A stretch of 64,000 nt of DNA from VFZS01 sp964353255 (GTDB lineage Bacteria > Acidobacteriota > Terriglobia > Bryobacterales > Bryobacteraceae): the NCBI GenBank assembly GCA_964353255.1, contig CAYGVJ010000005.1, positions 19,375 to 83,374 of the forward strand. The letters run 5' to 3'. The notes beneath the pieces were generated by a model that was given only the letters and a program-made list of their open reading frames with translations, made no database searches and had not been told where the DNA came from. Shown one piece after another: positions 41,272 through 50,036 of the stretch (the first letter of the stretch is position 1; each line of letters begins with the position of its first letter). The translations under genes and the position numbers were made by a program.

Positions 41272-44200
41272 TCAGAAGTACAACTTCGCAGCGATCTGGA
41301 TGATGCGCGGATCGAGCGTGCCGGTGACCGTGCCGAAGCCCCAGCGCCCGCCGGTGCCGCCGAGCGCGGTGGGCAGGTTGGTCACCTTCCCGGTCTGGTC
41401 GAAGGTGACGCCGTTGTTGAACCCGCTGAACTGCGTGTGGTTGGGAGCGTTGAACATCTCCAGGCGGACCTGGATAAACCGCTGCTCGTTGCTGGTGTAA
41501 GGGAAGCTCTTGAAGATAGAGACGTTCCAGTTGTTCACGCCCGGGTTATAGATGTAGCGCAGGGCCGACTCGAGGCCCACGCTCCCCTTCGCCGGCGGCG
41601 CCAGCACCGAGGAGTCCAGCCAGGAGTAGATGGTCCGCTTGTCGCCCGACACCTGCGGGTTGCCCTTGAGGACTACCCGCGCCCCCCAGGTCGGGTCGCC
41701 GGTGTACCGTTCGGCCAGGTTGCTCAGGCCCGAGATGGTCCAGCCGACGTTGGTGGGGCTGCCGGTGGTCATCGCCGTAACGCCGGAGATCGTCCAGCCG
41801 TTGAAGACTGCCCGGCCGACGGGGTTATCCAGGAAGTTGCCTCCCTTGGCCACCTTGGGCGTGTCGTAGATGTAGTTGAACACCAGGTACTGGCGCCGGT
41901 CGAACGCCAGCGGGGCGTAGTTCCCCATCCGGCTGTTGAGCGGAGCCAGAGCGTCGCCGTGGCCTCCGGTCATTCCCAACGCCTTGGACCAGGTGTAAGC
42001 CACCCCGAATTGGAGGCCCTTCGCCAGCCGGCGGTTCAAGGCCAACTGGAGCGCGTTGTAATTGGAGATGGCGGTGAACTGCCGGAGGTTGATGTCCCCA
42101 TAGCCCGGGTAAGGGCGGTAAAAGTTCGGGGACAGGGTCGTGCTGCCGTCGTACTTGGGCGTCACCGTCGGATCCTGGTTCTGCGGCAGCCAGGCGGTGC
42201 CGAATCCGGGACGGTTCAGGTTCCAGGTGCCCGCCAGGTGGCGCGAGATCGAGCCCGCGTAACCGGCATCGAGCAGCATCTGCCCCGGCAACTGGTGCTG
42301 GATGCTCAAGTTCCAGTTATAGGTGGTCGGGATCTCGCCGCTCTTGGCGAAGCTGTTCACTGAGACGGGGTAAAGCACGCCCTGCGTGGAGGCAATCGTG
42401 GCCAGGTTCCCGTAGTACAGGGTCGGCGTGAGCGTCGAGGGCGGGTTCGGCAGCGTGTCGAACACGGGATTCCCCTGGACCCGCTCGTAGAAGACTCCGC
42501 CGCCCAGGCGGAAGACGGTCTTGGTGGACCACTCGGGGTTGTAAGCGAGGCCAAAGCGTGGGGCATAATGCACGCCACGGCTGTCCATCAGGCCTCGCGG
42601 GTACCCGTTCACGCCCGCCTGCCCGATGCCGTTCACATAAGCGCCGTCGATCAGCCGGCCCGTGCCGGAGACCAGCCCGCCGATGTAGGCGGCCGGGTAG
42701 AACTTGCCATCCACCGGGTTGTACGCCCCGGCGCTGCCCGTGGCCGGGTTGATCCGCCGCTGATACATCGCCGCCACCTGGCTCGGATTCCACAGCAAGG
42801 GGTTGAACGAGGAGGTCTGTAGGTCGGCATCGAACTGCGGCTGGATGATGTAGAACCGAATGCCGACGTCGATGGTCACCCGCGGGGCCACCTTCCAGGT
42901 GTCGGCGATGTACCACTCCACGTTAGTGTAGCGGTACAGGCCGTTGCGGATGATGTTGGACTGCTGGAGGGTGTTGAAGTTGCCCAGCAGCGCGTTGGAG
43001 AACGCCCAGCCCGTGTTGCCGGGGTTGCTGGTGTCGCGGGCGAAATCGATGCTGCCGTTGGCCGGCGTGAACGCGGTCTGGTCCTTGCGGCTGCGCTGGA
43101 TGTAGAAGCCCACCTTGAGCTGATGGCCCGTGAACACCTTGGCGAGGTTATCGGTGAAGTCGAAGGTGTTGTTCACGTTCAGGAACGGCGTGCCGTTGAA
43201 GCTGGAGTTGGGCGCATTGGGCACCCCGCCGTACCTCCAGTTCTGTACCAGGCCGAGCGGATCGGCGTTGGGGAACGGCATGACGTAGCTCAGGTTCACC
43301 TTCGAGCGCTGGAAGGCCTGGTCCACCGGGGTGATGTCCAGGCGGTTGCGGCTGGGCCCGAAGATGAACTCGTTGGTTAGGGTGGGGTTGATGATGGTGG
43401 TCAGGTTGGCGATGGCCGACAGGCCGGGCTGGCCAAAGTGCATCGGCCCGAACGGGATGTTGTAGTCCGCGTTCCACTGCCCGTAGGGCATGATCTGGTC
43501 GTCTTTGTCGCGGATCACGCGGAAGTAGGCGCGCCACTTTTCGCTGACGTTCCAGTCGATGCGCGCGATGAGCTGCCGCCGCGGATAGGACGCCGAGATC
43601 TGCGACTGGTAGTTGTAGTCCGGCCGGTCGGAGACGTTGGGCGCGGGATACCAGCTCAGAATCTTGGCCCCATCCGCATTCCACCGCTGTTGCGGAATGA
43701 TGTTGCCGGGGAAGGGCTGCTTGGTCGTGGGGTCCGTGATGGTCACCGCACGCCCGTCGCTCTCGTGGGTCTTCGAGAAGTTGCCCTGACGCTCCTCGGC
43801 CGTCGGAACCGTAACGTACCGGGTGGTGTTGGGGATCAACTGGTTCTGCCACTCTCTCCCCACGAAGAAGAACAGCTTGTCCTTGTTCTTGTTGAATCGC
43901 CCGGGGATGTAGGCCGGACCGCCGAGGTTGAAGCCCTGGTAGTTGTACCGGTACTTCTTCTTGGTGGTGACGTTGTCGGCGTTGTTGCGCCAGGTCTGGG
44001 CGTTCAAGCCTTCATGGCGGTGGAACCAGTAGCCGGTCCCGTGGAAGTTCTGGGTGCCGCTCTTGGTCACAATGTTGATGGCGGCGCCCGTGGAGCGCCC
44101 GAAGTCCGCCGGCTGGCTGTTGGTGATGACCTTAAACTCGGCCACCGCGTCGATGTTCAGGCTGGTATGCTGCGTGCCGTTGGACCCGGTGTCCATGTTG

Positions 44201-44817
44201 GTCACGCCGTCCAGCGTGACGTTGTTCTGGTCGCCGCGCTGGCCGTTGGCGAAAATGTTGCCGATGCCGCCCGGTCCGGCCACCTGCCCATCGAAGGTGC
44301 TGACCACACCCGGCACGACACCGACCAGGCTGAGGTAGTTGCGCCCATTCAGGGCGAGGTTCACCGTCTGGATCCCGGTGATGACGCCGGAGCGCTCGGC
44401 GCTCTGGGTCTGCAACTGCACCGTGCTGGCCTCGACGGTGATGGTCTCGGTCAGCGCGCCAACCTCCAGCGTGATGTCGCCGATGCCGATGCGGTCGTTA
44501 GCGAACAGCCTTATGTCTTTTCTTTCAAACTTTTTGAAGCCCGTCGCCTCTACCGTCAGCGTGTAGGCAGCCGGCACGAGCGGGGTGATGACGAAACTCC
44601 CGTCGGGGCCGCTGGTCAGCTCGCGGGTCACGGTGCCCTGGGCCTGGTTGACCAGGATAACCTTGGCGTTGGGGACGACCGCCCCCTGCCGGTCCTTGAC
44701 CACGCCCGAAATGGAGCCCGAGGTCTGCTGGGCCCAGGCCAGCGTGGAAACACAGCACAGCACGATCAGCAGGATGGCGGCCCTGCCGGACCAAGCGTAT
44801 TTGTTCAAAGGTCGCAC
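41272..44817 (-). CDS. TonB-dependent receptor, Oar-like, with carboxypeptidase-regulatory domain
   Basis: 1181 residues. A signal peptide (about 8-30) is followed by a carboxypeptidase-regulatory Ig-like domain (SGSISGVVKDRQGAVVPNAKV), a plug domain (about 120-260, with LNGRNYLSLVGVVPGV and NVTLDGVTNMDTGS) and a long beta-barrel ending in aromatic KLYF. This outer-membrane importer family is greatly expanded in Acidobacteriota and mostly handles glycans. The GTG at 44817 is chosen because GAGGAGG lies six bases upstream; a longer frame to 44901 has no such support. It is divergent from a LysR-GH127 unit, which suggests an arabinoside substrate (inference). Confidence 0.9.
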   Translation of the reverse strand: MRPLNKYAWSGRAAILLIVLCCVSTLAWAQQTSGSISGVVKDRQGAVVPNAKVILVNQAQGTVTRELTSGPDGSFVITPLVPAAYTLTVEATGFKKFERKDIRLFANDRIGIGDITLEVGALTETITVEASTVQLQTQSAERSGVITGIQTVNLALNGRNYLSLVGVVPGVVSTFDGQVAGPGGIGNIFANGQRGDQNNVTLDGVTNMDTGSNGTQHTSLNIDAVAEFKVITNSQPADFGRSTGAAINIVTKSGTQNFHGTGYWFHRHEGLNAQTWRNNADNVTTKKKYRYNYQGFNLGGPAYIPGRFNKNKDKLFFFVGREWQNQLIPNTTRYVTVPTAEERQGNFSKTHESDGRAVTITDPTTKQPFPGNIIPQQRWNADGAKILSWYPAPNVSDRPDYNYQSQISASYPRRQLIARIDWNVSEKWRAYFRVIRDKDDQIMPYGQWNADYNIPFGPMHFGQPGLSAIANLTTIINPTLTNEFIFGPSRNRLDITPVDQAFQRSKVNLSYVMPFPNADPLGLVQNWRYGGVPNAPNSSFNGTPFLNVNNTFDFTDNLAKVFTGHQLKVGFYIQRSRKDQTAFTPANGSIDFARDTSNPGNTGWAFSNALLGNFNTLQQSNIIRNGLYRYTNVEWYIADTWKVAPRVTIDVGIRFYIIQPQFDADLQTSSFNPLLWNPSQVAAMYQRRINPATGSAGAYNPVDGKFYPAAYIGGLVSGTGRLIDGAYVNGIGQAGVNGYPRGLMDSRGVHYAPRFGLAYNPEWSTKTVFRLGGGVFYERVQGNPVFDTLPNPPSTLTPTLYYGNLATIASTQGVLYPVSVNSFAKSGEIPTTYNWNLSIQHQLPGQMLLDAGYAGSISRHLAGTWNLNRPGFGTAWLPQNQDPTVTPKYDGSTTLSPNFYRPYPGYGDINLRQFTAISNYNALQLALNRRLAKGLQFGVAYTWSKALGMTGGHGDALAPLNSRMGNYAPLAFDRRQYLVFNYIYDTPKVAKGGNFLDNPVGRAVFNGWTISGVTAMTTGSPTNVGWTISGLSNLAERYTGDPTWGARVVLKGNPQVSGDKRTIYSWLDSSVLAPPAKGSVGLESALRYIYNPGVNNWNVSIFKSFPYTSNEQRFIQVRLEMFNAPNHTQFSGFNNGVTFDQTGKVTNLPTALGGTGGRWGFGTVTGTLDPRIIQIAAKLYF

Positions 44818-44886
44818 TATATACCTCCTCTTTGGTGTTAGACCAACCTCACCTTCGACAATAGCCGCAAAGGCGGCCCGGGGCAA

Positions 44887-44901
44887 TTGACTTTTTTTCA
44901 A
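44887..44901. promoter_or_regulatory. Candidate LysR-type operator
   Basis: TTGA-CTTTTTT-TCAA is an interrupted inverted repeat in the 100-base space between the divergent TonB receptor and LysR starts, the usual place for a LysR-type binding site (T-N11-A family). It lies 17 bases before the lysR start, which would suit autorepression. No second half-site was found. Confidence 0.35.
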
Positions 44902-44917
44902 GGAAGATTTACCCTGG

Positions 44918-45886
44918 GTGAACGTGGAACTGAAGCAAATTCACAGCCTGGTCACCCTGGCGGAGCTGGGGAGCATCAGCCTGACGGCGCAGAGGCTGCA
45001 TCTATGTCCGGCCGCCATTCATAAGCAGCTCAAAGCCCTGGAAGCGGAACTGGAGGCGCGGCTGTATGAGAGGATCGGGCGCCGCCTGCAACTGACGCAG
45101 GCGGCGGAGATCCTGCTTCCCTATCTGAAAGACGCGCTAGGGCAATGTGACGCGGCGCGCTCGGCGCTGGAGGAGTGGAAGGGCGTGAGACGCGGGCAGG
45201 TTCGCATCGGGGCGGGGCCGGCCTTGAGCAGCTCGATTCTGCCGGTGTTTCTGAAAAGGTTCCGGCGCGTATACCCGCTCGTGGACCTGCTGGTGGAGAC
45301 CGGAACCGCGCCGGTGGTGATCAACAAGCTGAACCAGGGCTCACTGGATCTGGCGCTGCTGGTGTCCTCGGACCTGACCGAGGGGCCGGATATCCGGGTG
45401 GAAGCCCACTGGGACTTCGAGATGGTGCTGGTGTCGCACCTGCGGCACGCCCCGCGGCGGTGCTCGCTGGCGGAACTGGAGGGTTTCCCCTTCATCCTGT
45501 TCCCGAGAGGCTCCCGCGTGGGAGATCCCATCGACCGCTACTTTGCGGCCCACGGCTTCCGGCCGCGTGTCATTATGAGGTCCGACACGGCGGAGGCCAT
45601 CAAGGCCATGATCCGCACGGGTTTGGGAATCTCCATGCTGCCCATGTGGAGCGTGGACAGCGAGTTGCGGCAGGGCCGGCTCTGGCTGATCCGGCAGGCG
45701 GAGCCGCCGCTGCTGTCGAAGGTCGCCTGGATGAGGCGGGAGTCCAGTTTCGTTCCGCGCCCGGTTCAGGCCTTCATTGCGCTGGCGCAGAAGGCGCAAT
45801 GGAAGGCGCCGCGGCTAACCAGCGGGGCGGGGCCAGCCGGGCACGGCCCGGCCGGGGCTTCACTGGCAGTGAAACAAGAAGTATGA
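44918..45886 (+). CDS. LysR-family transcriptional regulator
   Basis: 322 residues. The N-terminal winged HTH (5-64) reads QIHSLVTLAELGSISLTAQRLH and AIHKQLKALEAELEARLYER (partial cores). The effector-binding domain follows (QVRIGAGPALSSSILPVFL, LDLALL, DTAEAIKAMIRTGLGISMLP). The GTG at 44918 is used. Its stop overlaps the GH127 start by four bases, so regulator and enzyme are translated together. It probably controls itself, GH127 and the divergent receptor; the inducer is unknown. Confidence 0.9.
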   Translation: MNVELKQIHSLVTLAELGSISLTAQRLHLCPAAIHKQLKALEAELEARLYERIGRRLQLTQAAEILLPYLKDALGQCDAARSALEEWKGVRRGQVRIGAGPALSSSILPVFLKRFRRVYPLVDLLVETGTAPVVINKLNQGSLDLALLVSSDLTEGPDIRVEAHWDFEMVLVSHLRHAPRRCSLAELEGFPFILFPRGSRVGDPIDRYFAAHGFRPRVIMRSDTAEAIKAMIRTGLGISMLPMWSVDSELRQGRLWLIRQAEPPLLSKVAWMRRESSFVPRPVQAFIALAQKAQWKAPRLTSGAGPAGHGPAGASLAVKQEV

Positions 45887-47838
45887 TGTCGATTATGCGC
45901 CTGGCCTCAACTTGCTTGCTGCTCGCTTCCATGTCCCTGGCGGCCCAGCCGGAGTGGCGGTCCCAGGGAATCCTGCACCTGGACCAATCGCCCTATGCGA
46001 AGCTGCGCTCGGTGCCCGTGCGGGCGGTCAAGATGGGCGAAGGTTTCTGGAGCGCCCGGATGCGGGTGAACGTCGAGCGCAGCATGCCGACGATGCTCCA
46101 GCTTCTGGAGGAGCACGGCGTGGTGGACAACTTCCGGCGCCTTACCGGGCGCAAGGATGTACCGCGCCGCGGGCCGCTTTACACAGACTCGGACCTCTAC
46201 AAGTGGATGGAGGCGGCCGCCCTCGTGCTGCAATCGGGCGATCGCCCCGAGCTGCGCGCCCAACTCGATCGGGTCATCGAGGAGGTGGTAACCGCGCAGG
46301 AGCCCAGCGGGTATCTCAACACTTACTATGTTGACGACCGGGCGCGCCTGCGCTTCCAGGAGATGCAGCGCGGCCACGAGCTCTACTGCCTGGGCCACAT
46401 GCTTCAGGCGGCTATCGCCTGCTGGCGGGCCACGGGGAATCGCCGGCTGCTGGATGCCGGCATCAAGTTCGTCAACTACCTGGCGGAGGATTTCGGTCCC
46501 GTGAAACGGCCGCTGTTGACCGGCCATCCGGAGTTCGAGCTGGCGGTGATCGAGCTGTATCGGGTCACGCGCGACCCGCGGCATCTCGAACTAGCCCGCT
46601 ACCTGCTCAGCGGGGTCGAACGCGAGCGGCTCAAGCTGCGGGAGCAGGAGCTGCGGTACATGTTCAGCGGCAGGCCCTTCCCCGCGCGGACCCAGCTTGA
46701 GGGTCACGCCGTGCGCGCCATGTACGCGGCCAGCGGCGCCACCGACTACTACCTTGAAACGGGCGACCCGGCCTACGGCAAGACCCTGGAGCTGCTCTGG
46801 CGGGACATGGTGAGTTCCAAAATGTACATCACCGGGGCCGTGGGCTCGCGGGCGCAGGGCGAGGCTTTCGGCGAGCCGTACGAGCTGCCCAACCGCCAGG
46901 CTTACACAGAGAGCTGCGCCGCGATTGGCAACCTGATGTGGAATTGGCGCCTGCTGGCTGCCACGGGCGAGGCCCGCTACGCGGACATGCTTGAGCGGGC
47001 GCTGTACAACGGCACCAACTCCGGCATGTCGCTGGACGGCACCCTGTACTGCTACCGCAACCCGCTCGAGCTGGGCCTCGAGAAGATTCGTAACCCCTGG
47101 TACGATACGACCTGCTGCCCGCCCAACCTCGAGCGCACGCTGGCATCGCTGCCGGGCTACATGTACTCGACCAGCCAAGAGGGAGTTTTCGTGCATCTCT
47201 ACCATAGCTCGGAGCTGGACTGGAGCGGTTTGAAGCTGGAACAGAAGACCCGCTATCCCTGGGAGGGCGCCGTCGAGATCAGGGTGAGCCCGGCGGAGCC
47301 GCGCGAGTTCACGTTGTTCCTACGGGTACCGGCCTGGTCGGCCAGGACGGCGGTGGCGGTGAACGGCCAGCCGTGGAAGGGGGACATCCGCGCGGGCGAG
47401 TACCTGCCGTTGCGGCGCACCTGGCAGGCGGATGACCGGGTGGTGCTGACGCTGGACGTGCGGCCACGCTTGACAGTGGCCAATCCGCGGTTAAGCGAGA
47501 ATGCCGGACGCGTGGCGGTAGAGTTGGGCCCGCTGGTCTACGCGGCCGAGCGAATCGACCAGCAGGGCGTGTCCTCGCTGTTCGATGCGTTCCTGCTTCC
47601 GGACGCCCCCCGCGCCGTCTGGCGGCCCGATCTGCTGGGCGGCGTGGTGCTCATCCAGCACGCCGGCGCCGTATACGAGAAGCCCCTCTCCGAGGACCCG
47701 CTGTATCAGCCACTGGGGGCCTCAACCGAGCGCCGTAACCGCTTCGTCATCCTGAACCTGATCCCCTACTACGCCTTCGCCAACCGGGAGCTGACGGAGA
47801 TGCAGGTGTGGCTCCCCTACATGCCGGCCTCACGCTGA
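45883..47838 (+). CDS. GH127-family glycoside hydrolase (beta-L-arabinofuranosidase type)
   Basis: 651 residues with a signal peptide (about 5-21), so exported. The GH127 active-site set is present: YTESCA (341-346) with the likely catalytic or zinc-site Glu343 and Cys345, CCPPN (411-415) with two more zinc cysteines, and Glu residues in AFGEPYELPN. Family members remove beta-L-arabinofuranose through a zinc-bound cysteine. The start ATG at 45883 overlaps the lysR stop; ATGs at 45886 and 45895 are alternatives. Location beside a TonB receptor supports glycan use. Confidence 0.9.
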   Translation: MMSIMRLASTCLLLASMSLAAQPEWRSQGILHLDQSPYAKLRSVPVRAVKMGEGFWSARMRVNVERSMPTMLQLLEEHGVVDNFRRLTGRKDVPRRGPLYTDSDLYKWMEAAALVLQSGDRPELRAQLDRVIEEVVTAQEPSGYLNTYYVDDRARLRFQEMQRGHELYCLGHMLQAAIACWRATGNRRLLDAGIKFVNYLAEDFGPVKRPLLTGHPEFELAVIELYRVTRDPRHLELARYLLSGVERERLKLREQELRYMFSGRPFPARTQLEGHAVRAMYAASGATDYYLETGDPAYGKTLELLWRDMVSSKMYITGAVGSRAQGEAFGEPYELPNRQAYTESCAAIGNLMWNWRLLAATGEARYADMLERALYNGTNSGMSLDGTLYCYRNPLELGLEKIRNPWYDTTCCPPNLERTLASLPGYMYSTSQEGVFVHLYHSSELDWSGLKLEQKTRYPWEGAVEIRVSPAEPREFTLFLRVPAWSARTAVAVNGQPWKGDIRAGEYLPLRRTWQADDRVVLTLDVRPRLTVANPRLSENAGRVAVELGPLVYAAERIDQQGVSSLFDAFLLPDAPRAVWRPDLLGGVVLIQHAGAVYEKPLSEDPLYQPLGASTERRNRFVILNLIPYYAFANRELTEMQVWLPYMPASR

Positions 47839-47866
47839 ACACTTTGTCCATGCTATTTGTAGTGGC

Positions 47867-49369
47867 ATGAACAAGGTTGCCTTGGCGGCATGTCTGGCAG
47901 GCGCCGCGGCCCTCTCGGGCCAGACGCAGCTTACCATCTACAATCAGAACTTCGCGGTGGTGAAGGAGCAGCGCGTCCTGGAGCTGAAACAGGGCGAGAG
48001 CGAGGTGCGCGTTTCGGACGTCACCGCCCACCTGGAGCCCGACTCGGTGGTGCTGCGTCACCTCAAGCGCCCCGACGCGATTCGCATTCTGGAGCAGAAC
48101 TACGAGAGCGACCCGCTCAGCGAAGGGCTGCTGCTGCGCAAGTCGGAGGGCCAGGTGCTGGATTTCGAGATCACCGTGCCTCAAACCGGGGAGAAGAGAA
48201 TCGTCAAGGGCAGGGTCCTGCGCAGTGGCTACGTGCCGCACACCTCCGCCTTTCAGCGCTACGGCCAGCAGTACCGCTACTCGCAGATGGCGATGGCCAG
48301 CCCCCAAGGCGGGGGACAGCCCATCGTGGAGGTGGACGGCAAGATCCAGTTCGGGCTGCCGGGCAAACCGATCTTCCAGGCGCTGGACCCGAAGGCCTTC
48401 CTGAAGCCGACGCTGCTGTGGCGGCTGTGGACCGACCGCGCCGGGCGGCACGAGACCGAGTTCTCCTATCTCACCGGCGGGATGCGCTGGGAGGCGACCT
48501 ACAATGTCGTCGCGCCCGAGAAGGGCGACGCGTTCGACCTCGTCGGCTGGGTGACGCTGGAGAACATGAGCGGCAAAGATTTCGAGAACGCCAGCGTCAA
48601 GCTGATGGCGGGCGACGTGGCGCGGGCGCGCGCGGAAGGGGAGAGAGACACCGCCGCGCGCGCCGAGTTGGGCGTGGTGGCCGGCGTCCCGGTGCCCGTC
48701 ACGGAGCGGACTTTCGACGAGTACCACCTCTACACCCTGCCGCGCCCGACTACGGTGCTGGATCGCGAGATCAAGCAGGTGGAGTTCGTGCGCGCCGCCA
48801 ACGTGCCCGCCCAGCGCATCTACGTCTACGACGGCTTCAAGGTGGACCCGCGGTATCGGGGCTGGGACTACCAGAATATCCGCACGCAGGCCGAGTACGG
48901 CACGGTGAGCAATCCCAAGGTGTGGGTGATGCTGGAGTTCCGGAATTCGCAGGAATCCCGCCTGGGGATGCCGCTGCCCCGAGGCACGGTGAAGGTCTAC
49001 CGGCGCGACATCGACAACCGCAACGAGTTCGTCGGGGAGGACCAGATCGATCACACGCCCAAGGACGAGGTGGTGCGCCTGTACACGGGCAACGCCTTCG
49101 ACCTGATCGGGGAACGCCGCCAGACCAACTTCCGGCTCGACACCAGCCGCCGGTGGGCGGAGGAATCCTTCGAGATCAAGGTGCGCAACCACAAGAACGA
49201 GGCAGTCGAGGCGCGGGTGGTCGAGCACCTGTACCGCTGGATCCAGTGGGAGATCACCGGCAAGACCATGGACTTTCAGAAGACCGACGCCCGGACCATC
49301 GAGTTTCGGCCGAGGATTGCGGCCAACGGCGAGGCCGTGATCAACTATACCGTCCACTACTCGTGGTGA
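47867..49369 (+). CDS. Exported DUF4139-domain protein
   Basis: 500 residues. A signal peptide (1-18) is followed by a beta-rich protein with the DUF4139 core (about 200-500): GGMRWEATYNVV, WVTLENMSGKDFENASVKLMAGD (partial), MPLPRGTVKVYRRD and the final GEAVINYTVHYSW. Function unknown in the family. It lies 28 bases after GH127 in the same direction and is probably co-transcribed with it, though a separate housekeeping role is possible. Confidence 0.85.
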   Translation: MNKVALAACLAGAAALSGQTQLTIYNQNFAVVKEQRVLELKQGESEVRVSDVTAHLEPDSVVLRHLKRPDAIRILEQNYESDPLSEGLLLRKSEGQVLDFEITVPQTGEKRIVKGRVLRSGYVPHTSAFQRYGQQYRYSQMAMASPQGGGQPIVEVDGKIQFGLPGKPIFQALDPKAFLKPTLLWRLWTDRAGRHETEFSYLTGGMRWEATYNVVAPEKGDAFDLVGWVTLENMSGKDFENASVKLMAGDVARARAEGERDTAARAELGVVAGVPVPVTERTFDEYHLYTLPRPTTVLDREIKQVEFVRAANVPAQRIYVYDGFKVDPRYRGWDYQNIRTQAEYGTVSNPKVWVMLEFRNSQESRLGMPLPRGTVKVYRRDIDNRNEFVGEDQIDHTPKDEVVRLYTGNAFDLIGERRQTNFRLDTSRRWAEESFEIKVRNHKNEAVEARVVEHLYRWIQWEITGKTMDFQKTDARTIEFRPRIAANGEAVINYTVHYSW

Positions 49370-49434
49370 CAAGGGGTGCCGGCGGATACGCTTGATCTCG
49401 ACGATGCAGCCCACGCAATCCGCGGGTCTCACGG

Positions 49435-49440
49435 TATAAT
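49435..49440 (+). promoter_or_regulatory. Candidate -10 element before the RidA operon
   Basis: A perfect TATAAT in the 144-base gap before the ridA-like gene. No convincing -35 hexamer stands 16-18 bases upstream. If used, the leader would be about 65-70 bases. It would be the only promoter seen for the ten-kilobase operon that follows. Confidence 0.35.
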
Positions 49441-49513
49441 GTCCCGAGGTAGGAAGTCTTTAGAGTCCCGGACTTGAGGGTCGTCTTCCAGGTATGCGCA
49501 AAGGAGCAGAACC

Positions 49514-50011
49514 GTGGTCATTGGCGGAATCATGAATGAGATCGCGGGCGTAACGGTGGTCAAGCAGGCCATCAGCGCCCCGGAAGCGCTGAACGAAGCT
49601 TACGATTACCAGCGCCCCAGTTCTTTTTCCCGCGCCTTGCGGGTGGAAGTCGGCGAGGTGGCTGTGCTGCTCATCTCCGGCACGGCCAGCGTGGATGAGA
49701 ACGGCAACTCGGTTCATGTCGGCGACTTCCGCGCCCAAACCCGGCGGATGCTCCAGAACGTGACCGCGCTACTCGAGCATGGCGGCGGCACCTGGAAGGA
49801 CGTGGTGCGCACCTGGTACTACCTGCGGGACATCGACCGCGATTACGCGGCGTTCAACGAGGAGCGCACCGCCTTTTACGCCGAGCAGGGCCTGGATCCG
49901 CTGCCGGCTTCCACCGGAGTCGAGGCCAAGCTCTGCCGGCCGGAACTGCTCGTGGAGATGGAAGCGGTGGCCATCTTCCCGAAACGTCCCGCGACCGAAC
50001 CCCGGCCCTGA
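49514..50011 (+). CDS. RidA/YjgF-family protein
   Basis: 165 residues. The RidA-like fold is clear from LLISGTASVDENGNSVHVGDF, QTRRMLQNVTALLEHGGGTWKDVVRTWYYLRD (both quoted over their conserved cores) and the C-terminal EAKLCRPELLVEMEAVAIF. RidA proteins hydrolyse reactive enamine/imine intermediates; the divergent sequence also recalls chorismatase-like relatives, so the substrate is open. The GTG at 49514 follows AAGGAG by eight bases. It is 25 bases upstream of the next gene and may be the first gene of the redox operon. Confidence 0.82.
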   Translation: MVIGGIMNEIAGVTVVKQAISAPEALNEAYDYQRPSSFSRALRVEVGEVAVLLISGTASVDENGNSVHVGDFRAQTRRMLQNVTALLEHGGGTWKDVVRTWYYLRDIDRDYAAFNEERTAFYAEQGLDPLPASTGVEAKLCRPELLVEMEAVAIFPKRPATEPRP

Positions 50012-50036
50012 CGGCCTCGGCGGGCGGCGGAGAATC

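Noticed and set aside
47747..49432. A 561-codon open frame on the minus strand opposite DUF4139
   Set aside because: Antisense shadow of a protein with signal peptide and recognisable family end; repeated His/Val/Arg composition typical of reverse-strand translation.
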